The notes: generated by a model from the letters alone, not told the origin. A stretch of 64,000 bases of DNA from Pontibacillus marinus BH030004 = DSM 16465 (GCF_000425225.1 NZ_KE384331.1:53336-117335); one strand, 5' to 3'. Shown: positions 8,771 to 17,628, counted from the first letter of the stretch. Made by a program: numbers and translations.

Positions 8771-10876
8771 TTATGAAGCTTTCGTAACCGGCTTGCCAAT
8801 CATATCACGTTTGAACAAGAACTGAGCTCCAATAAGAGCACCGAATGTAACAAGTCCTGCTGCGTCAGATTGCCAGCCTGGATAAATCAATGCAAGTCCA
8901 CCAGCTACAGCTAAGATACGCTCGATCCAATACGTTTTGCGATACCAGTAGCCGATCATGCCGGCTCCGATTGCAATCATACCTGTTACCGCTGTGAATA
9001 AAATCCAAATCAGCTCCAAGAATGTCGTATCAATCATAAGCAACTGAGGCTGTAATACGAACATGTATGGGATGATAAACGCTGCAATGGCAAGTTTTGC
9101 GGCGTTGACTCCGGTTCGTATTGGTTCGCCACCTGATACACCTGATGCAGCAAAGGCAGCCAGGGCAACTGGTGGTGTAATATCGGCAATAATACCAAAG
9201 TAGAACACGAATAAGTGCGCAGGTAGATCTTGAACACCTAGCAGGATAATCGCTGGTGCTGCAATGGTAGATGTGATAACGTAGTTCGCTGTTGTCGGTG
9301 ATCCCATACCAAGGATAATCGCAGCGATCATTGTAAAGAACAACGTTAACAGAATCTGTTCGTTTGCTAATGCCACAAGACTGTTAGCGAGCTTCAGCCC
9401 CAGTCCTGTTTTCGTTACAACACCCACGATAATACCTGCAGCCGCTGTTGCAGCTACAACGCCTAGTGCAGTGCGAGCACCATCTACAAGAGCATCAATC
9501 GTGTCACTAAAGTTCCCATCAAATAAGTAACTAACTAGAATCGTTAAGATTGCTGCACCAACAAAAGATGATTGAAGCAGCTTGTTTGGTAATGCACCAT
9601 CAAGCATCATTTGTAAGACTGGGTTACCAATCGCACCTACTACAAATGTTGCGATATAAAGCTTGCGGAAACGCTCCGGACGCAATAAACCAACTAAAAT
9701 CGTCGTTAGGATTCCAAAGAACGCCGCCATGATAACACTTAAACCTGAAGCTAAGAAGATAACGATTGCCACAAGAGGTAATAATAAGTAAAGTCTTTTG
9801 AATACCTCTTTTTTGTCAGGCATTTCTTCATCACTTAATCCTTCTAAACCATTACGTTTCGCTTCAAAGTGCGTCATGATGTATATTCCAGTAAAATACA
9901 GAATCGCAGGGATCGCCGCAGCTTTTGCAATCGTCCAATAGTCGATTCCGATAAACTCAATCATAAGGAACGCAGCTGCACCCATAATTGGTGGCATAAG
10001 CTGTCCGCCTGTAGAGGCTGCTGCTTCAACGCCACCTGCAAATTCTTTACGATAGCCGAGCTTTTTCATCATCGGGATTGTAAATGAACCTGATGTTACA
10101 ACGTTTGCTACGGAACTACCACTAATCGTTCCCTGTAGAGCACTTGAGAAGATCGCTACTTTCGCAGGTCCCCCAGTACGTTTACCTGCTACTGTTACAG
10201 CAAGGTCATTAAAGTACTGCCCTACTCCTGTTTGAACCAGGAATGATCCAAATAATAGGAAGAGGAAGATAAACGTAGCTGATACGGCTAGTGGCGTACC
10301 TAGAATACCTTCTGTTGTGAAATACATGGACTGCACAAGGTTATCTAAGTCCACTCCTCTATGTTTAAGAAACCCTGGCATTTGGCGGCCCCAATAAGCA
10401 TATGCCAAGAATAACCCCGCAATAATCGTAATTGGGAGGCCTACCGCTCGCCTTGTTGCTTCTAAAACAAGAATCACAGCAAGAATACCTATATAAAAGT
10501 CCGTTTGGTTAATGGAGCTTGCTCGAACAACTAGTTCGTCATACTGTAGAGGCCAATACAGCCCTACTCCTACACCTAATATGGATAAGAGGTAATCAAA
10601 CCAACTTAACTTCCCTTTCTCCCTTAGCTTTTTTGTAGCTGGAAAAAGTAAAAAGATAAGAGCTAACGCAAAACCAAGGTGAATGGGTCTATGAATTTGA
10701 GCTGGCAGTCGATGCACAACTGTAAAATAAAGTTGATAAACCGAAAAGGCTAGTAAACCAAAAAAGACAATTTTGGCTACAATACCTGAGAGTTGTCTGA
10801 CGCCTGATTCAGGGTCATACTTTTGCATTAATGCTTGTTGTTCTTCTTGCGTTAAGTTCTTGTCTTGGTCACTCAA
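8771..10876 (-). CDS. TRAP transporter fused permease (4TM/12TM)
   Basis: At 701 residues it matches the usual fused DctQ-DctM permease of TAXI-type TRAP systems. A small four-helix part lies near 30-150 and the large DctM part from about 180 to 610. Family motifs include SGSSVANVVTSGSFTIPMM, AASTGGQLMPPIMGAAAF and GMGSPTTANYVITS, followed by a trailing four-helix segment. The TTG start overlaps the DUF1850 stop by 8 bp and is 9 bp after AAGGAG, so the two are translationally coupled. It works with the TAXI binding protein upstream to import an organic acid using an ion gradient; the ligand is unknown. Confidence 0.93.
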   Translation of the reverse strand: MSDQDKNLTQEEQQALMQKYDPESGVRQLSGIVAKIVFFGLLAFSVYQLYFTVVHRLPAQIHRPIHLGFALALIFLLFPATKKLREKGKLSWFDYLLSILGVGVGLYWPLQYDELVVRASSINQTDFYIGILAVILVLEATRRAVGLPITIIAGLFLAYAYWGRQMPGFLKHRGVDLDNLVQSMYFTTEGILGTPLAVSATFIFLFLLFGSFLVQTGVGQYFNDLAVTVAGKRTGGPAKVAIFSSALQGTISGSSVANVVTSGSFTIPMMKKLGYRKEFAGGVEAAASTGGQLMPPIMGAAAFLMIEFIGIDYWTIAKAAAIPAILYFTGIYIMTHFEAKRNGLEGLSDEEMPDKKEVFKRLYLLLPLVAIVIFLASGLSVIMAAFFGILTTILVGLLRPERFRKLYIATFVVGAIGNPVLQMMLDGALPNKLLQSSFVGAAILTILVSYLFDGNFSDTIDALVDGARTALGVVAATAAAGIIVGVVTKTGLGLKLANSLVALANEQILLTLFFTMIAAIILGMGSPTTANYVITSTIAAPAIILLGVQDLPAHLFVFYFGIIADITPPVALAAFAASGVSGGEPIRTGVNAAKLAIAAFIIPYMFVLQPQLLMIDTTFLELIWILFTAVTGMIAIGAGMIGYWYRKTYWIERILAVAGGLALIYPGWQSDAAGLVTFGALIGAQFLFKRDMIGKPVTKAS

Positions 10877-11405
10877 GCATATTCACTCCTTCCCAGAGCT
10901 GCCACCTACTCAAATGCTTTGCATCAATTTGAATATTGGTTCCTGCTCCGACAAATTCCTTTAATAAAAGTTTCTGATCTTGATAGATGATTTTGTGCTT
11001 TGCTCTCACTTGTCCGACTGAGAGGTTTATGTAAGGGAAAGCCTTTGCATCTTTGCTTTTTTCTATAATATATTTACCATCTTCCGTTCGGAATGTGTCA
11101 CCACCATGGGCATCTGAGGGCATTCCGATTGCTGTATCTTCATATATTAGCTTCTCTGGTTTCATCATTCCCTCTTTCACCCGATACAACTCCCGAACTT
11201 CAGATAAATGCACAGAATGCGTGTATCGCAATTCTACTATATCATGTTCATGAACAGGGATATAGGACAAAAGCTCGTTTGTCCGCTGATTTTGAAAGGT
11301 TAGTACATAGTGGTTTGGATAAAAGATGAGCGCGGTTAAACCCGCTATTAGGGTGAGGGAAATGATTACGATTGTAACGATTGATTTTCGCTTTAATGTG
11401 TTCAT
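10869..11405 (-). CDS. DUF1850 protein of a TRAP-TAXI operon
   Basis: The ATG at 11405 lies 6 bp after GAAGGGAATAGG; the in-frame upstream ATG at 11429 has no site. The 178-residue protein has one N-terminal membrane anchor (about 10-30). An outward domain follows with the DUF1850 pattern RYTHSVHLSEVRE and YEDTAIGMPSD. DUF1850 genes very often sit between TAXI receptor and permease genes, as here, but their role is unknown. A helper in receptor-permease coupling is a guess. It overlaps the permease gene. Confidence 0.85.
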   Translation of the reverse strand: MNTLKRKSIVTIVIISLTLIAGLTALIFYPNHYVLTFQNQRTNELLSYIPVHEHDIVELRYTHSVHLSEVRELYRVKEGMMKPEKLIYEDTAIGMPSDAHGGDTFRTEDGKYIIEKSKDAKAFPYINLSVGQVRAKHKIIYQDQKLLLKEFVGAGTNIQIDAKHLSRWQLWEGVNMLE

Positions 11406-11442
11406 CCTATTCCCTTCTTTATTGAACATTAATAAATAGGAA

Positions 11443-11479
11443 GAGATAGACCAATGAAGGCATTGGTCTATCTCATAAA
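11443..11479 (-). terminator. Intercistronic hairpin between TAXI receptor and DUF1850
   Basis: A perfect 14-bp stem (GAGATAGACCAATG with its complement) closes a 4-nt loop, but only a weak T-tract follows on the minus strand. It probably allows part read-through or protects the receptor mRNA, so that receptor exceeds permease, which is common for binding-protein operons. Confidence 0.7.
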
Positions 11480-11499
11480 AACCACTAACTGTGATTTAA

Positions 11500-12504
11500 T
11501 TAGTCTTTGCTGATACCCTTTTCATCGAAGTATTTCTTCGCACCTGGGTGCAATTCAATACCTACACCGTTAAGAGCTGTTTCAGCTGAAATAAACTCAC
11601 CTTTTGAGTGTGTAACTTTATCTGTGTTGTTGAAGATTGCTTTTGTTACGTTGTACACAACGTCTTCGCTAAGGTCTTTTGATACAACAAGCATCGCTTG
11701 AACAGCTACTGTTGTTACATCTTGTTTAAGACCATAAGTACCTTCTTTTACAGTATCCTTAGCGTAGTAAGGGAATTCTTCTTTAAGCTCATTAATCTTC
11801 TCTTCTTTAATTGGAACGATTGAAATATCTTGCGTTGCAGCAAGTCCTTCAACAGCACCAGTTGGAGTACCAGATGTGATGAACGCTGCATCGATGGAGC
11901 CGTCTTTAATTCCATCAGTAGACTCACCAAAGCTTAGGTTACGAACAGTCATATCCTCTTCACTTAAACCATGAGCTTTAATAATGTTTTTAGCATTCGC
12001 TCGAGTACCGGAACCAATATTTCCTAATGAAACGGTTTTTCCTTTAAGATCTTCTACTGACTTAATACCAGATTGTTTAGTCGTTACAATTTGAATCGTT
12101 TCTGGATAAAGAGATCCAATTGCCTGAACGTTATCGATCTTGTTTCCTTCAAACATTAGCTTACCTTCAGCTGCATAAGCTGCGATGTCCGTTTGAACAA
12201 ATGCCATCTCTCCATCACCATCAGCAAGCTTTTTCATGTTCTCTACAGATGCGCCTGAAGAGTTTGCTGTTGCGTCAACTCCATCAACGTTATTGTTGAT
12301 GATTGTTTGGAAGGTACCGCCAAGTGGATAATATGTACCTTGAGATCCACCCGTCAAGATTCCTAAGAACTGTGTACCACCATCTTCTCCTTCGCCGCCA
12401 TTACCGCCGTTACCGCCGTCAGCAGCACCGCCGCCGCACGCAGCAAGGATTGTGGAAAGCGCTAACAATAGCACCATAGACAATAAACCTTTTTTCATGT
12501 TCAT
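11500..12504 (-). CDS. TAXI-family TRAP solute-binding lipoprotein
   Basis: The ATG at 12504 is 8 bp after GGGGG; the upstream ATG at 12519 would overlap that site. The protein (334 residues) has a lipobox LAAC with the lipidated Cys at 23 and a Gly-rich linker. The TAXI domain follows, with GGSQGTYYPLGG, the NSSGASVENMKKLADG stretch, VSLGNIGSGTRANAKN and a helix after NNTDKVTH. It captures a small organic acid outside the membrane for the fused permease encoded two genes downstream. TAXI receptors have few proven ligands. Confidence 0.93.
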   Translation of the reverse strand: MNMKKGLLSMVLLLALSTILAACGGGAADGGNGGNGGEGEDGGTQFLGILTGGSQGTYYPLGGTFQTIINNNVDGVDATANSSGASVENMKKLADGDGEMAFVQTDIAAYAAEGKLMFEGNKIDNVQAIGSLYPETIQIVTTKQSGIKSVEDLKGKTVSLGNIGSGTRANAKNIIKAHGLSEEDMTVRNLSFGESTDGIKDGSIDAAFITSGTPTGAVEGLAATQDISIVPIKEEKINELKEEFPYYAKDTVKEGTYGLKQDVTTVAVQAMLVVSKDLSEDVVYNVTKAIFNNTDKVTHSKGEFISAETALNGVGIELHPGAKKYFDEKGISKD

Positions 12505-12541
12505 GTTTCTTACCCCCATTGTTCATTAAAATTTTTGAGTC

Positions 12542-12586
12542 GCTAAAATATTTTAGCAAGGTATTCTTGAAAACACAATTGTTTTC
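12542..12586 (-). promoter_or_regulatory. Two palindromes upstream of the TAXI receptor gene
   Basis: GCTAAAATATTTTAGC (12542-12557) is a perfect 16-bp palindrome 38 bp before the start. GAAAAC and GTTTTC (12569-12586) flank a 6-bp spacer just upstream of it. Both could be operators; no known regulator box was matched. The rest of the 12505-13002 gap is AT-rich and holds a plausible TATGAT -10 box at 12914 for yjcH. Confidence 0.45.
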
Positions 12587-13002
12587 TCTTTCCTACATTC
12601 CCACGTTAAAGGAATGCATAAACAATAAATTTTACATTTCTTATCTTTATCCTATATTTTCTTAATTATTAATGAAACCTCCTTTCTAGAGCAACCTACA
12701 ATAGTTTCATTTTGTGGGGTTACTCAAAAGACCGGAATCATCCTAATAGGATTTACACTTCATACATTACCATTATTTAACTTTATTATCCATTAATAAG
12801 AAACCACTAAGTGCTAAAGAATGATAAAGCTAGTCATATTCATTCTCATAATATTATTATATTTTGACGGTTGATTTAGTAGAAAACGCTTTATTCCACT
12901 TTCGTTATCGGTTTATGATACACTAGTCATGTTGAAGTTTTGTAGAAATTTTCATGGGGTACTCGAAAGGATATCTTCCTTTACAACTAGGAGGTGTACA
13001 AT

Positions 13003-13737
13003 ATGGGTAGAAAAGGAACAATGGAAGAGGAATCAATTAACAGTATTTACTTAGATGAAACGATGACGGTGAAAATTTATAAGCCATCCTCGTTTTCCCC
13101 ATTATATAAATATCACATCTGCATCATGCAGGATGGAAATGACTACTTACAATTAGGTCGTGTTGCTACGTTAAGTGATCGTTACCATGAAGACGGTACG
13201 ATTGAAAATACGATTTTTGTAGGCATTCATTATCAGGACAAATATGATCGTCGTAACAAATATCACCCAGAGGGAGAACAGTTCGTTGATTATATGAAGT
13301 TTTTAGCGAATGAGGTTGTTCCGATGTTGGACGAGAAATTGCCAACGTATCACATGGGTGGGTGTCGTGCACTAATGGGAGACTCGCTTGCTGGCACAAT
13401 GGCTCTTATGACAGCAGTGAAATATCCGAATACGTTCGGGAAAGTGATTATGCAGTCTCCATATGTTGATGATGTTGTCATGGAACAAGTTCAAGATAGC
13501 ACAAGTGTGCAATCTATGGAGATCTACCATACAATTGGTACTGAAGAAACTGAAGTGGACACGACAAACGGTGAGGTGCAAGACTTCTTAACACCAAATC
13601 GTAAGCTTAAAGAAATTCTCCAAGATAAATGTTCCGACTATATCTACCATGAATTAGATGGCAACCACACTTGGAAACATTGGCAAAAAGACCTAAAACG
13701 TGCAATTCCTACAATGTTTGGGGATGAAACTCAATAA
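13003..13737 (+). CDS. yjcH: Putative esterase YjcH
   Basis: The ATG at 13003 is preceded by AGGAGGTG; an in-frame GTG at 12994 lies inside that site. The 244-residue protein is an alpha/beta hydrolase of the esterase-D type. The nucleophile elbow GDS128LAG departs slightly from GxSxG, and the catalytic His is likely H222 in GNHTW. The IMQDGNDY oxyanion segment is present. It heads the yjcH-yjcG-yjcF set, which B. subtilis keeps together as well. The substrate is unknown. Related enzymes act on enterochelin or formyl-glutathione esters, but nothing here points to iron. Confidence 0.85.
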   Translation: MGRKGTMEEESINSIYLDETMTVKIYKPSSFSPLYKYHICIMQDGNDYLQLGRVATLSDRYHEDGTIENTIFVGIHYQDKYDRRNKYHPEGEQFVDYMKFLANEVVPMLDEKLPTYHMGGCRALMGDSLAGTMALMTAVKYPNTFGKVIMQSPYVDDVVMEQVQDSTSVQSMEIYHTIGTEETEVDTTNGEVQDFLTPNRKLKEILQDKCSDYIYHELDGNHTWKHWQKDLKRAIPTMFGDETQ

Positions 13738-13765
13738 ATTTCCCCAAGCTAAATGTCAGAAAATT

Positions 13766-13774
13766 TGATATAAT
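13766..13774 (+). promoter_or_regulatory. Extended -10 promoter of yjcG
   Basis: TTGATATAAT contains a TATAAT box (13769-13774) with the TGn extension and no good -35 element, 64 bp before yjcG. It suggests yjcG-yjcF can be transcribed apart from yjcH. Confidence 0.5.
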
Positions 13775-13837
13775 GCAGATACACCTTTAATCAAAAACCC
13801 GTAGCTTATATAGTTTCACTATTAAGGAGGTACAAAG

Positions 13838-14350
13838 ATGAAGTACGGTATAGCAATTTTCCCATCAAAAAAAATCCAAGACGTCGCGAACTCTTACAGA
13901 AAACGTTACGATCCTCATTACGCTCTTATTCCTCCACATGTAACGTTAAAGGAAGCTTTTGAAGAAGACGAAGAAAACACAGATCAACTTGTACAGAAGC
14001 TATCCCAAATCGCAAAAGAAACAGAGCCTTTCACTTTAAATGTGAATAAGTTAAGTACGTTTGCTCCTGTTACAAATGCGATTTACATGAAAGTTGAACC
14101 AGTAGAGGAATTGGTTAAACTCCATGAGCGTTTACACTCTGAAGATATACCGAACGGAAAAACATATCAGTTTGTGCCACACATTACGATTGCTCAAAAG
14201 CTATCTGATGATGAGCATTCGGATGTTTATGGATCATTAAAAATGATGGACCATGAATTCGAAGAAACGATTGATCGTTTTCAACTGTTGTATCAATTAG
14301 AAAACGGCATGTGGACCGTTTACGAGACATTCCATTTAGGTGAGGGTTAA
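13838..14350 (+). CDS. yjcG: 2H phosphoesterase YjcG (2'-5' RNA ligase family)
   Basis: A 170-residue protein with the two defining HxT motifs of the 2H phosphoesterase fold, H34-V-T36 ([10 protein letters not shown]) and H115-I-T117 ([10 protein letters not shown]). The family hydrolyses or joins 2'-5' or cyclic nucleotide phosphodiesters; YjcG's natural substrate is not known. The ATG follows a strong AAGGAGG. It is followed after 6 bp by yjcF, so the two are probably co-transcribed. Confidence 0.92.
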   Translation: MKYGIAIFPSKKIQDVANSYRKRYDPHYALIPPHVTLKEAFEEDEENTDQLVQKLSQIAKETEPFTLNVNKLSTFAPVTNAIYMKVEPVEELVKLHERLHSEDIPNGKTYQFVPHITIAQKLSDDEHSDVYGSLKMMDHEFEETIDRFQLLYQLENGMWTVYETFHLGEG

Positions 14351-14356
14351 GTCGAA

Positions 14357-14782
14357 GTGAATATTTTAAAAGTATCAAACGAACAAGAACAAAAAGATGC
14401 CTATTTTGTCCGCCAAAAAGTATTCGTAGAAGAACAGAACGTTTCACTTGAGGAAGAAATGGACCAATTTGATGATATTGCAACCCATTTTGTTGGGTAT
14501 GAGGACAATCTTCCTGTAGCAGCAAGTCGCCTACGTTTTGTAGAAGGCTATGGTAAACTTGAACGCATTTGTATTTTAAAAAAATATCGTGGCCAAGGCT
14601 ATGGTAAGCAAATGATTCTACACATGGAACAGGAAATAAGTAATCAAGGCTATGAAAAGTCCAAGCTGAACGCTCAAACACAAGCTTTAGACTTTTACAA
14701 AAACCTTGGATATGAAGTTGTGTCTGACGAGTTCATGGATGCTGGAATTCCGCATGTAACCATGATAAAGGAAATCAAGTGA
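14357..14782 (+). CDS. yjcF: GNAT N-acetyltransferase YjcF
   Basis: A GTG start begins this 141-residue acetyltransferase. The GNAT core has VRQKVFVEEQNV, the acceptor strands ASRLRFVEGYGKLERICI and the acetyl-CoA loop RGQGYGKQM (Q/RxxGxG/A). C-terminal motif B reads AQTQALDFYKNLGYE. YjcF-like proteins are small, cytosolic and of unknown substrate. It ends the yjcH-yjcG-yjcF block and is followed by a strong terminator. Confidence 0.9.
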   Translation: MNILKVSNEQEQKDAYFVRQKVFVEEQNVSLEEEMDQFDDIATHFVGYEDNLPVAASRLRFVEGYGKLERICILKKYRGQGYGKQMILHMEQEISNQGYEKSKLNAQTQALDFYKNLGYEVVSDEFMDAGIPHVTMIKEIK

Positions 14783-14785
14783 TAA

Positions 14786-14830
14786 GAATCCCCCTTCTGA
14801 CTCTAGTAGGTCAGAAGGGGGATTCTTTTG
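14786..14830 (+). terminator. Terminator of yjcG-yjcF
   Basis: A 16-bp perfect stem GAATCCCCCTTCTGAC with its complement, an 8-nt loop and a TTTTG tail begin 4 bp past the stop. Confidence 0.9.
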
Positions 14831-14889
14831 TTTTCCAGTTTATGCTATTATAATTGTAAAATTTTACACATGATCAAGGAGTGTTCCAC

Positions 14890-15195
14890 ATGCAAGCTAT
14901 ACTCGCATTACTTACTGAAGTCTTTAATGCCATCACATTAAATAAGTGGAAGAAAAGTCAGGATCAGGTTCAACGCGTCTTTGCTGGTTCTGTTGTCGAA
15001 TTGCTTAAGGATGAGAAGAAGTTAATGATTATGGAGCATGGTGTTGATGAAAGCTCTATTAGTAAATATGGAATTCCTGTTCAAAATGTTAGTGAATATG
15101 AATTAGGTCAGAAGCTTGAGGTTACGGTTTACTCGAATGAATTAGATCGTACGTGGTCATTAGAGCAGGGGCGTTTTGAGGTTAAAGCGATATAA
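14890..15195 (+). CDS. Hypothetical protein, 101 residues
   Basis: The ATG at 14890 lies 8 bp after AAGGAG. The family is not recognised. The N-terminal 20 residues are mildly hydrophobic (a possible amphipathic or membrane helix). The rest is a mixed charged domain with a short-strand pattern (VVELL, KLMIM, KLEVTVYS, FEVKAI) that could be a small beta-barrel. A TATAAT box at 14849-14854 suggests its own promoter. A repeat element follows at once, and no terminator was seen. Confidence 0.7.
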   Translation: MQAILALLTEVFNAITLNKWKKSQDQVQRVFAGSVVELLKDEKKLMIMEHGVDESSISKYGIPVQNVSEYELGQKLEVTVYSNELDRTWSLEQGRFEVKAI

Positions 15196-15230
15196 GTGGG
15201 GAGAAGTTTTCTGCTTTCTTCTTTCATATA

Positions 15231-15488
15231 AGCCCCCTTATCTTGAAGACTTGAATCGAGATATATTGTGGTGGAGGTCCGTTGCTTTTGCGAGAGTAAG
15301 GGGATCGGTGAAACGGCAATACTCCTGCGGAAGACCGGAGTGACGAGACCCCGCAGGGAGCTTGCGAATGAGGAGGCTCGGCGCTTCGTCCGCAGGAAAG
15401 CAACCCGTTCCACAGCCCGCCGCTCTGCATAAACGCAACGGAACCACTCCACACCTTATTCAACATTCCTGCCATATAGCTGAATAAC
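15231..15488. repeat. Family-A repeat element, copy 1
   Basis: A GC-rich 258-bp intergenic element. Its left end reads AGCCCCCTTATCTTGAAGAC and its right end, read inward on the minus strand, GTTATTCAGCTATATGGCAG. GTCCGTTGC and GCAACGGAAC form inner inverted arms, and the centre has GACGAGACCCCGCAGG and GAGGAGGCTC. The core resembles palindromic intergenic repeats common in Bacillaceae. The related composite at 42513-43197 lies in the opposite orientation. No transposase is present; the small open frames inside it are not genes. Confidence 0.8.
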
Positions 15489-15510
15489 ACATATCCCCCA
15501 TTCCCTCACA

Positions 15511-15558
15511 AAAAAGCAGTTCAATTAAGGGTACATCTGTACTCCAAAACTGAACTAC
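15511..15558 (-). terminator. Terminator of the MerR-like gene
   Basis: An imperfect stem GCAGTTCAATT/AAACTGAACT with five or more Ts on the minus strand. It shares its AGTTCAATT and GAACTACT arms with the hairpin at 6973-7023. Confidence 0.65.
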
Positions 15559-15605
15559 TCACCAGTCTCTATCTCTTTTTAATACCCTCTGAACGAAACG
15601 AGTCT

Positions 15606-16328
15606 TTATTTACGAAGTAAAAATAAAAGCTTCGCCCAAAAACCTTTAGGCTTTTCGATGCTTTCTTTATGCACGTTTTCTTCTAGACGCTTATTAAAAT
15701 CACTCTGCAGTTGCCATTCTTTATTTTGATCTTCTCGCATGTTTCGGATTTCTTCTAATAAGAATTCACTTTTTTCCTTTTCTTGTTCCAATAAGGATTC
15801 ATACTGATTCTTTTGTTGTTCCATTAATTTTTCCATATTGGTATGCGTTTTCTGCGAGAAGTTTCCAACCCCTGAACTAATGGCATGGTGATCTTGCTGA
15901 AGTTGGGAAACGGCTGTTTTAAGATGGGACACATCATTTCTAAGTTGCGTGTTCATCTCATTTGTTGCAGCTAATTCATTCGCTAATACCTTTAACAAAT
16001 CTTTAAGCTGATTAGGATCTTGTAATGAATTGTCATATGTATCGGGGAGCGTTACACTCGTTTCATTACCTTCTTCCAACCTTGCTTTTTGCTTCTCCAT
16101 CACTTCTTTCGCCGTATCGTCTTTCGGCTTTTCTGTATCACGTATCGCTATTATGGCTTCGATGTCAGATCGAACAAAAATACGGCGGTCTCCGTCTTTA
16201 AAAAACTCGTATCCATTTCGCTCCAAGATTTGGCCATATTTCCGAACCGTCGTAGTGGCAAGTCCAACTTCTTCAGCAACTTCCTTCGTAGAATAAGCTC
16301 GTTCATTTGGTCGTATATCGTGTCGCAA
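15606..16328 (-). CDS. MerR-like HTH protein with long coiled coil (RacA-like layout)
   Basis: The TTG start follows AGGAGG. Residues 10-60 form a MerR-type winged helix (YSTKEVAEEVGLATTTVRKYGQIL, with the wing near RRIFVRSDI). Residues 65-215 are highly charged and heptad-like, so a long coiled coil is likely. The tail, KPKGFWAKLLFLLRK, is basic, aromatic and amphipathic, as in membrane-anchoring helices. This layout resembles DNA-to-membrane tethers such as RacA and DUF3967-type proteins. Such a tether role is inferred from architecture; sequence alone does not identify an orthologue. Confidence 0.75.
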   Translation of the reverse strand: MRHDIRPNERAYSTKEVAEEVGLATTTVRKYGQILERNGYEFFKDGDRRIFVRSDIEAIIAIRDTEKPKDDTAKEVMEKQKARLEEGNETSVTLPDTYDNSLQDPNQLKDLLKVLANELAATNEMNTQLRNDVSHLKTAVSQLQQDHHAISSGVGNFSQKTHTNMEKLMEQQKNQYESLLEQEKEKSEFLLEEIRNMREDQNKEWQLQSDFNKRLEENVHKESIEKPKGFWAKLLFLLRK

Positions 16329-16570
16329 TATCGAGCCTCCTTTTCTTTTAAATATGAAGGTTTTTTGGAATAAAAAAAAGAGCCTATACGCCCTTTTCTT
16401 ACGGTATTTTATTCAGGTTAGAAATCGCTTTAGGCCAATGTTCTCACAATATAGCAAATTATTGTAGCGTCTACCGATATAAACGATTTTTCACCATGAT
16501 TTCATCTCCAAATATACGTGATTATCCCCTATGTTTTCAACTCTGGAGAACTAGATGCTAGGCATTCAAA

Positions 16571-17188
16571 TCACTCCTCAACTTTTTCAACTTTCATTTT
16601 CAGTAAGAGGTTTTCACTATCTTCCTTTAGCATCTTCTCAACCTGTTCGTCATCTTGAAAATCATAATTTCTCATTCGATTTTCAAGTGAAGATCGATAA
16701 ACGGCTAACAACTTGGTTTCACCTAGTTTGATTTCGGTTTCTTCTTCCTTTCTAATAGCATAGCGCCACCCTTGCATACCCTCAAAATCCACAGTTAGCT
16801 GACTCTTATGTGGATTAAGCTGAACACCCGGAGCATACAAAACATATAAATTTTCATTTCCATCAGGGCTAATGACTCCAAAGCCCAAATGCCCTTCATC
16901 TAGATTTTGAATACTTTTGCCATAAGAGATTTCTGCGACACGTCCAGGGACTTTCTCGCCATCCTTATACCTTTCCACCCAGACTTTCACCCATCTCTTA
17001 TCCGCTTCAGGTAAACGAAACTTAAAATCAAACAAGTGACCGAGGTTTAAATCTTCGAAAGATTTCACATAATCTGATTCAGGTGTAGGCTTAATCGTTA
17101 TGTTACTATCACTTTCATTTGAACAACTCGTAACCAAGATTAATAGGAAAAGTAATAGCAATGTGAGGTAGAATTTCTTCATAGACAT
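16571..17188 (-). CDS. Hypothetical lipoprotein (205 residues)
   Basis: The protein has a signal sequence with the lipobox LVTSC and the lipidated Cys near 22. The mature part is one compact domain of unrecognised family with beta-strand-rich stretches (KRWVKVWVERY, LYVLYAPGVQL, SQLTVDFEGMQGW, ETKLLAVYRS) and an acidic helical C-terminus. ATG codons 1 and 3 are both possible starts. It is the last of three minus-strand genes, 17 bp after the DUF4440 gene, suggesting one operon. Surface anchoring is likely; its function is unknown. Confidence 0.78.
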   Translation of the reverse strand: MSMKKFYLTLLLLFLLILVTSCSNESDSNITIKPTPESDYVKSFEDLNLGHLFDFKFRLPEADKRWVKVWVERYKDGEKVPGRVAEISYGKSIQNLDEGHLGFGVISPDGNENLYVLYAPGVQLNPHKSQLTVDFEGMQGWRYAIRKEEETEIKLGETKLLAVYRSSLENRMRNYDFQDDEQVEKMLKEDSENLLLKMKVEKVEE

Positions 17189-17205
17189 AACGTCCTCTCT
17201 TCAAA

Positions 17206-17571
17206 TTACTGAACAATCAACGTTCCTTGATGAAACGTCATTTGCCAATGACCGTTATTCTTTTTCCAAATAGAACTGCGTAAAGCGTGCTGGTCTTTGG
17301 ATGCTTTGTATGTTTTAAACGTCGTTAAAACAACATCAGAAGCCAATAATCTAGCATCAAAATCAGATACTGAAAAACCTTCAGCCCGTTTAACCTTTGG
17401 CAGTCGTTCTAATACATTCTCTTTACCAAAAGACTCACCCGAACTACCAAACTCCCAAAAGTCATCCGCTATTAATTGATCCAACTCATCTCTAGAAGCG
17501 CGGATTTCTGGTTTTAATAGCTTTGTCTCTAATGCATAGATTTCATCCTTAATTTGCTCATGATTGGTCAT
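17206..17571 (-). CDS. DUF4440 (NTF2-like) protein
   Basis: At 121 residues it fits a single NTF2-like cone fold of the DUF4440/SnoaL type. An N-terminal helix reads IKDEIYALETKLLKPEIRAS, then LIADDFWEFGSSGESFGKENVLERL and the final strands SSIWKKNNGHWQMTFHQGTLI. It is cytosolic, with no signal. The ATG follows GAGAGGGTG. Such proteins may be small enzymes or ligand binders; no catalytic set can be assigned. It lies between two lipoprotein genes. Confidence 0.85.
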   Translation of the reverse strand: MTNHEQIKDEIYALETKLLKPEIRASRDELDQLIADDFWEFGSSGESFGKENVLERLPKVKRAEGFSVSDFDARLLASDVVLTTFKTYKASKDQHALRSSIWKKNNGHWQMTFHQGTLIVQ

Positions 17572-17628
17572 CTTCTCACCCTCTCTAATTATTTATGTAA
17601 GATACTGCAACAATATTTTATATGATAA

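Noticed and set aside
8368..8776. Two overlapping plus-strand open frames (119 and 94 codons) through the first 21-bp array
   Set aside because: The 21-bp period keeps frames open by itself; there is no ribosome binding site, and the peptides are pure repeat.
14184..14681. 165-codon minus-strand frame across yjcG and yjcF
   Set aside because: It is the shadow of two well-supported genes on the plus strand.
15129..15490. Several 70-107 codon minus-strand frames in the family-A repeat
   Set aside because: They are open because of GC-rich palindromic sequence, overlap each other, and lack starts with binding sites.
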